NCBI GenBank assembly: GCA_013288685.1
Contig: JABDBM010000018.1
Span: forward strand, 1-57,243
From: Bacteroidota bacterium
GTDB lineage: Bacteria; Bacteroidota; Bacteroidia; Sphingobacteriales; Sphingobacteriaceae
Length of the DNA: 57,243 nucleotides
Direction: 5' to 3'
Of the stretch, positions 53,274 through 57,243 are shown in pieces. Each line of letters opens with the position of its first letter. The stretch's first letter is position 1. The translations under genes were made by a program, and so were the position numbers. The notes below the pieces were generated by a model. It did not search any database and was not told where the DNA came from. It worked only from the letters and a program-made list of their open reading frames with translations.

Positions 53274-53343
53274 ACCACAAAGAACACGAAGATTTCACGA
53301 AGAACACCAAGAAAAAATAAAAAATAATTAGCATGTGTCACAT
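53274..53343. promoter_or_regulatory. Word run and palindromic site upstream of the Crp/Fnr gene
   Basis: A run of ACACGAAGA words (53274-53312), related to the word group at 17119, is followed by an odd palindrome ATGTG-t-CACAT (53333-53343) in the divergent region between the regulator and CLC genes. It could be an operator for the Crp/Fnr protein. The spacing is not the canonical TGTGA-N6-TCACA. The rest of the 341-base gap (53242-53582) is AT-rich. Confidence 0.35.
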
Positions 53344-53511
53344 TGAAACAGAATTACAGATAACATTCGCATTATTGTTGGCACGGTTTACAATATTGCA
53401 CACATAACAAATACAATATAAATCAACACCCATATCTACAGTTTATATTACACATGCAATACAAATTACAAATTTTAGATATTTTTAAGCTAATAAACTA
53501 TTACCTTTGCA

Positions 53512-53519
53512 AAAAAAAT
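53512..53519 (+). promoter_or_regulatory. -7 box of the CLC gene
   Basis: TACCTTTG matches TAnnTTTG, 63 bases before the start of the CLC gene. No exact TTG is at -33, so this is a moderate call. Confidence 0.45.
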
Positions 53520-53582
53520 TAAGGAGCGGGTACACTATCGGTTTATTCCAAATTAGCAAGCAGCCGTTTTTTTCAAAAAACA

Positions 53583-55463
53583 ATGAAACACACTACCAAT
53601 ACATCAGGCATACCAATTTCGCCATCGTTAAATTATCCGCAGGATACTCCCAACGGAAACAAAAATAGTTTTCGGCTAAAGAAAAGATTATTACGCATTT
53701 CGTTCTTTTCGGTTATCGTGGCCGTAGCGGTTTCGGTTATCGCCAGATTGCTGGTATGGCTCATTAACCTGGTCACTAATATTTCATTTTTCGGTTCGTT
53801 TTCTGTTTTATTTCATAGCCCGGCAGGTAATCATTTGGGTTTATGGGTTATTGTTATACCAGCATTAGGTGGTATCCTGGTTGGTTTAATGGCATATTAT
53901 GGTTCGGCAGCAATCAGGGGGCACGGCATACCCGAGGCAATGGAGCAAATATTAACCAATCAAAGCCGCATCAAGCCTGCCATCACCTTTTTAAAACCTA
54001 TATCATCCGCAATAGCCATAGGTACAGGTGGCCCGTTTGGCGCCGAAGGCCCTATTATAGCTACCGGCGGCGCATTAGGATCAACCATTGGGCAACTATT
54101 TAAAATTACAGCCAATGAGCGCAAAGTATTGCTGGCGGCAGGTGCAACGGCGGGCATGTCGGCTATATTTGGTACGCCCATTGCTGCTGTTTTTTTGGCA
54201 ATTGAGTTGTTGCTTTTTGAATTTTCGCCAAAAGCCATTTTGCCGGTAGCATTGGCCTGCATTACAGGCGCAGCCGGCCATCATGTATTGTTTGAAACCG
54301 GGCCGGTTTTCCCGATGCCCAACCTTGCAACGCCATCCAACACTGCGCTGGCTATTTATAGCTTTATTGGCCTTATTACCGGCTTTTTATCCATGGGGCT
54401 CAGCAAAATAGTCTACGTCGTTGAAGATGCTTTCGAAAAGCTGCCCATCCATTGGATGTGGTGGCCTGCCCTCGGTGGCCTTGCCGTCGGTACAATAGGT
54501 TATTTTGCACCACACACTTTGGGAGTAGGGTATGATAATATCATCAATGTATTATCAGGAACACTTACCCTGGCTATTGTTATAAGGTTATGCTTTTTAA
54601 AATTTCTGTCATGGGCCATTGCATTGGGCAGCGGCACTTCGGGTGGTACGCTGGCTCCTTTACTAACTATTGGCGGTGCAGGAGGCGCTATTCTAGGAAT
54701 CCTAATCATCAACTTGTTTCCGGATGCAGGTATCAGTATACCAATGGCAGCGCTGGTGGGTATGTCGGCCATGTTTGCCGGCGCGTCGCGAGCTTATTTA
54801 ACCAGCATTACCTTTGCACTGGAGGCTACTATGCAATCGCATGCCTTACTACCGCTGCTGGGAGGATGCACGGCATCGTATTTGATTTCATTTTTCCTGA
54901 TGGAAAACACCATCATGACCGAAAAAATTGCCCGCCGTGGCGTTTTCACCCCGGATTCGTTTGAGGCCGATGTGTTAAGTAAGTTAACCGTAGGTCAGGT
55001 AATAAATGACGACGGCCTGGTGCTTAGCTCGGACAATACCGTTAAAGAAGTGCGCGAATGGTTAAAAACAAATAACGGACAGGCTAATTATTTTGTAATG
55101 ATTAACACCGGGGGCGAATATATTGGCACCATAAGCCGCACCGATATTTTCAGGCACGGCCTCGACCCACTTTCGCACCTGGGCGATATAGTAAAGGATG
55201 GCGATGTGTATGTGCGTAATACCGATAGTCTGCGCACAGCCGTTGAACTGTTATCGCGACAAACGGCCGAAGTGCTACCTGTTATAGCAAATGACAGCAA
55301 TAAAGTTATTGGCGTTTTATCCTACCGGGATATATTGTCTGGCTACAAGGGACAGCAGCAAGAAAATGAATATGCGTATGTGCATATTTCTTTAAAACGC
55401 CAGCGCTTAAAAATGCTAAGCAAGGGCAGAGATTTGATCAATATTAATGAGGCGCATTCATAA
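53583..55463 (+). CDS. CLC-family chloride channel/transporter with CBS pair
   Basis: A 626-residue CLC protein. Selectivity motifs are GHGIPEAM (GSGIP in the classical form), GPFGAEGPIIATGG with the gating Glu of GxEGP, and GGTLAPLLTIGGAGG. About ten to twelve helical segments precede two CBS domains (residues ~460-590: VKEVREWLKTNNG; IGVLSYRDIL). Ser of GSGIP is His here. It exchanges or conducts chloride across the inner membrane, with CBS regulation. It is divergent from a Crp/Fnr regulator. Confidence 0.93.
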   Translation: MKHTTNTSGIPISPSLNYPQDTPNGNKNSFRLKKRLLRISFFSVIVAVAVSVIARLLVWLINLVTNISFFGSFSVLFHSPAGNHLGLWVIVIPALGGILVGLMAYYGSAAIRGHGIPEAMEQILTNQSRIKPAITFLKPISSAIAIGTGGPFGAEGPIIATGGALGSTIGQLFKITANERKVLLAAGATAGMSAIFGTPIAAVFLAIELLLFEFSPKAILPVALACITGAAGHHVLFETGPVFPMPNLATPSNTALAIYSFIGLITGFLSMGLSKIVYVVEDAFEKLPIHWMWWPALGGLAVGTIGYFAPHTLGVGYDNIINVLSGTLTLAIVIRLCFLKFLSWAIALGSGTSGGTLAPLLTIGGAGGAILGILIINLFPDAGISIPMAALVGMSAMFAGASRAYLTSITFALEATMQSHALLPLLGGCTASYLISFFLMENTIMTEKIARRGVFTPDSFEADVLSKLTVGQVINDDGLVLSSDNTVKEVREWLKTNNGQANYFVMINTGGEYIGTISRTDIFRHGLDPLSHLGDIVKDGDVYVRNTDSLRTAVELLSRQTAEVLPVIANDSNKVIGVLSYRDILSGYKGQQQENEYAYVHISLKRQRLKMLSKGRDLININEAHS

Positions 55464-55756
55464 TAATCAAAAGTCTTTAGTCTGAAGTCCTGAGCCGAAG
55501 TTTGTTTTCATTTGCCTTTATTCCCATGCTATTGGGGGTAAAAATCCGGTTCGGTGTTAACGGTACTTATCCAAAAAGCAATTGGACAAAGGCAAACGCC
55601 AAAAACTTCGCAGTTTCAAAAACTTCTTAAGTTTACCGTCCATCATTCACCGACACTTTTTACCTCCTCACCGACATCTGTAAACACCCTGCCAATATTT
55701 GGTTGCCGGGGCCTTAATATCGCTATACTTTTGGGTATAATTTAATTCAGAAGACA
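55464..55756. repeat. Word runs and promoter region, 293 bases
   Basis: A run of AAAGTCTTTAGTCTGAAG words (55468-55497; like 31884) and an AACTTCGCAGTTTC / AACTTCTTAAGTTT pair (55601-55635; like 25773). A promoter for the next gene can be read at its end: TTG 55703-55705, 20-base spacer, TACTTTTG 55726-55733. No convincing ORF. Confidence 0.6.
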
Positions 55757-56128
55757 ATGACAACTAACATAGAAAACCCAAACGCACAACATAATGGTCG
55801 CACCATAGCCGGCATAATTATTTTAGTAATAGGCTGCATATTTTTAGTGGACCAGTTGAACCTTTTTTTCATCCCACACTGGTTATTTAGCTGGCCAATG
55901 TGGATGATAGCCTATGGCGTTTACATGGGCGGAAAATACAATTTTAAGAAGCCGATTTGGCTGTGGATAACCGTAATAGGCACCGCGTTTTTGCTAACCG
56001 AAAACCTGGATAATGCCGAACGTTTTGTGTGGCCCATAGCAATAATAGGCGTAGGTACCTGGATGGTACTCAAACAACGGAAACCGGTTGACGTACAATA
56101 TCCGGGCAATAACTATACAAAAATATAA
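55757..56128 (+). CDS. LiaI-LiaF-like / DUF5668 small membrane protein
   Basis: A 123-residue protein with four short hydrophobic segments (TIAGIIILVIGCIFLVDQL; WPMWMIAYGVYMGG; WLWITVIGTAFLL; WPIAIIGVGTWMVL) that fits the LiaI-LiaF-like transmembrane family. Members take part in envelope-stress sensing or cell-surface assembly; this one has no such partner gene. The promoter at 55703-55733 precedes it by 23 bases. Confidence 0.75.
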   Translation: MTTNIENPNAQHNGRTIAGIIILVIGCIFLVDQLNLFFIPHWLFSWPMWMIAYGVYMGGKYNFKKPIWLWITVIGTAFLLTENLDNAERFVWPIAIIGVGTWMVLKQRKPVDVQYPGNNYTKI

Positions 56129-56194
56129 CAGGTTTAGGTTTAGTTTTGATAAGTGGCGAAGCGCCGGATGGGGAAACCTGTTCGGCGTTTTGTG

Positions 56195-56800
56195 TTAATT
56201 GGATACGGTAAACCACGGGATATGTAGAGCACCTTTTTTTAAGTTTATATTTATATTATCGCCGTTGGTGTACCGATTATAGGTAGATTCTGAAACTTCA
56301 ATATTCTTTAGCTTTTGATCGGAATCCCACGAATTTAATTTAAAGTGGTAATGCACGCTCTTACTATGTTCTATCCATTTATTGTAAACCGTGGTGTGAA
56401 TTAATTGTGGCGCAGAGTTATCGAATACGCAGTTAACTTGGATAGTACATCCATAGCCATAAATTAATCCTGCTACAGTCATCATAATTATTTGCCCTGC
56501 AACTGATTCTGCTTCCTTGTTTATTCCACCGAAATACAATAAGCCAATAATTATCAAAGTAATACCAACAAAGGGGAACCACATATTCTGATATTTAGAA
56601 ATTTCAAAATCAGATAACGCTCTTAAGGCCATGACAAAGGCCGGCATCATAAACCCCAACATAGTGGGTGAAGCAAGGCTTCTTTCGCTGCTGGATAAAA
56701 ACTTTATCAGCCCTTTTCCACTTATCATTAATAAGAACCCAAATAATGGGAAAGAAATTGTTATCAAAGCCGAAACCAAACCGTTCCTGCAAAAGATCAA
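56195..56800 (-). CDS. Membrane protein, hypothetical
   Basis: A 201-residue protein with about four helices in its first ~115 residues (LVSALITISFPLFGFLLMIS; MWFPFVGITLIIIGLLYFGG; AGQIIMMTVAGLIYGYG) and a polar C-terminal domain (YNKWIEHSKSVHYHFKLNSW). The start is uncertain: TTG at 56800 is the only usual start codon before an in-frame stop at 56843-56845. No family recognised. Confidence 0.55.
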   Translation of the reverse strand: MIFCRNGLVSALITISFPLFGFLLMISGKGLIKFLSSSERSLASPTMLGFMMPAFVMALRALSDFEISKYQNMWFPFVGITLIIIGLLYFGGINKEAESVAGQIIMMTVAGLIYGYGCTIQVNCVFDNSAPQLIHTTVYNKWIEHSKSVHYHFKLNSWDSDQKLKNIEVSESTYNRYTNGDNININLKKGALHIPWFTVSN

Positions 56801-56859
56801 CGTAAATCCTAGTATAAATCCTATTATAACCCGTTGGCGGAATTAATTTCCACTTAAGT

Positions 56860-56889
56860 CAAATATAATGCAAGCTTGGTATTTTACAA
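56860..56889 (-). promoter_or_regulatory. Bacteroidota-type promoter of the 201-residue membrane protein
   Basis: Minus strand TTG (56887-56889), 19-base spacer, TATATTTG (56860-56867). It fits TTG/TAnnTTTG, and the transcript would start about 50 bases before the TTG start codon at 56800. Confidence 0.55.
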
Positions 56890-56898
56890 CCCTTTAAA

Positions 56899-56932
56899 TA
56901 AAAAAGCCCATCTAAATAAATAGAATAGGCTT
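56899..56932 (-). terminator. Intrinsic terminator on the minus strand
   Basis: AAGCC-TAT-TCTA ... TAGA-TG-GGCTT, loop TTTATT, with six T after it on the minus strand. It ends the transcript of the small gene at 57019-57228 or a unit beyond it. Confidence 0.65.
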
Positions 56933-57018
56933 CCAGAGTTACCAGTTCCTCTCTTATTTCTTTTAGAAGTTGTTCAAAAGTATTTAGACTTTTATTTAAG
57001 CATTTAATTATTCGGTAA

Positions 57019-57228
57019 TTATTTCATAATCGGGACAAAGCCAACTTTAGAGATAGATTCAAAAATGTTCTCTTTGTACTGATCTGGAACCTTACTTATA
57101 AGAACGGTTTTATTTTCCTTATTTATTTCATAATAAAATTCATCGCCAAGTTTTTCCTTAACTTGATTTAACATTGTAGTTACTGCTAAAAAAGGGAAAT
57201 TGTCTTTAAATTCACTTATTGTTGTCAT
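57019..57228 (-). CDS. Small hypothetical protein
   Basis: A 69-residue soluble protein (MTTISEFKDNFPFLAVTT; KTVLISKVPDQYKENIFESI) with a plausible alpha/beta pattern, ATG start at 57228. A terminator follows it at 56899-56932. No family recognised; at the window edge its operon context is unknown. Confidence 0.5.
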   Translation of the reverse strand: MTTISEFKDNFPFLAVTTMLNQVKEKLGDEFYYEINKENKTVLISKVPDQYKENIFESISKVGFVPIMK

Positions 57229-57243
57229 ATCGTCTCATTTAAT

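Noticed and set aside
8026..55640. Possible CRISPR arrays because of short direct repeats in many spacers
   Set aside because: Words are 6-10 bases, contiguous or nearly so, degenerate and mirrored by an inverted arm. There are no 30-base spacers of unique sequence and no cas genes in the window.
1..57243. tRNA, rRNA, prophage or insertion-sequence genes
   Set aside because: I found no TPsiC-like GGTTCGA with paired arms outside genes, no rRNA-like stretches, no transposase, integrase or phage structural protein.

Overview
The window looks like a chromosomal segment of a Bacteroidota bacterium, most likely Sphingobacteriaceae (Mucilaginibacter or Pedobacter type). The evidence is direct. There is a type IX secretion cargo protein with a gliding-type C-terminal sorting domain. 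Promoters of the Bacteroidota form (TAnnTTTG at -7 with TTG about 20 bp upstream) can be read at several genes. The EF-P has the TPGNLRAF loop I associate with this family, and TlpA-like thioredoxins, a SusC-like plug protein and a propeller sensor kinase fit the same group. I saw no rRNA, tRNA, transposase, phage gene or CRISPR array, so this is ordinary chromosome with accessory islands.

Layout. 1-3.7 kb: end of an alkyltransferase-like DNA repair protein, a TlpA-like lipid-exposed thioredoxin, a small membrane protein with an ABC ATPase, and small exported proteins. 3.7-7.1 kb (minus): NAD-binding epimerase-like protein, a HEAT-like/DUF4240 pair, a TPR lipoprotein. 7.2-10.9 kb (plus): exported intradiol dioxygenase, an unknown protein, a T9SS-secreted adhesin-like protein. 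11.0-14.7 kb (minus): a two-gene module of a P-loop ATPase and a 48-residue-repeat TPR protein, the best candidate for an undescribed conflict or signalling system. 14.7-21.2 kb: FAD monooxygenase, RsmI-like methylase, DJ-1/PfpI protein with a zinc ribbon, aminotransferase and efp. 21.4-25.7 kb: ribokinase, sugar permease of the GRP family, and a glycosidase-like/FGE-fold fusion. 25.9-31.9 kb: macrodomain protein, putative toxin-antitoxin pair, a sodium:solute symporter with two tiny membrane partners (one of 41 codons), Tag glycosylase, AhpD-like protein, two VOC proteins. 32.0-39.3 kb (minus): a six-gene GntR/ABC operon like Bacillus ytr, ending in a permease fused to a dead M1 peptidase and starting with a readable promoter and operator. 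39.5-46.8 kb (plus): a very large propeller histidine kinase and a SWIM/SNF2 helicase. 46.8-57.2 kb: methyltransferase-like protein, atypical SDR, SusC-plug protein, NIPSNAP protein, Crp/Fnr regulator with an N-terminal cysteine cluster, CLC chloride channel and small membrane proteins.

The most striking non-gene feature is in the spacers. At least ten intergenic regions carry inverted repeats whose arms are built from one short word iterated with small changes (for example CAAGAG, ACACAAAG, GATTTCGG, GAACTATG, AGTCCGGAA). Several words recur at loci tens of kilobases apart. The arms often begin right after a stop codon and end right before a start codon. Protein functions are read from motifs by eye. 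No similarity search or folding was run.
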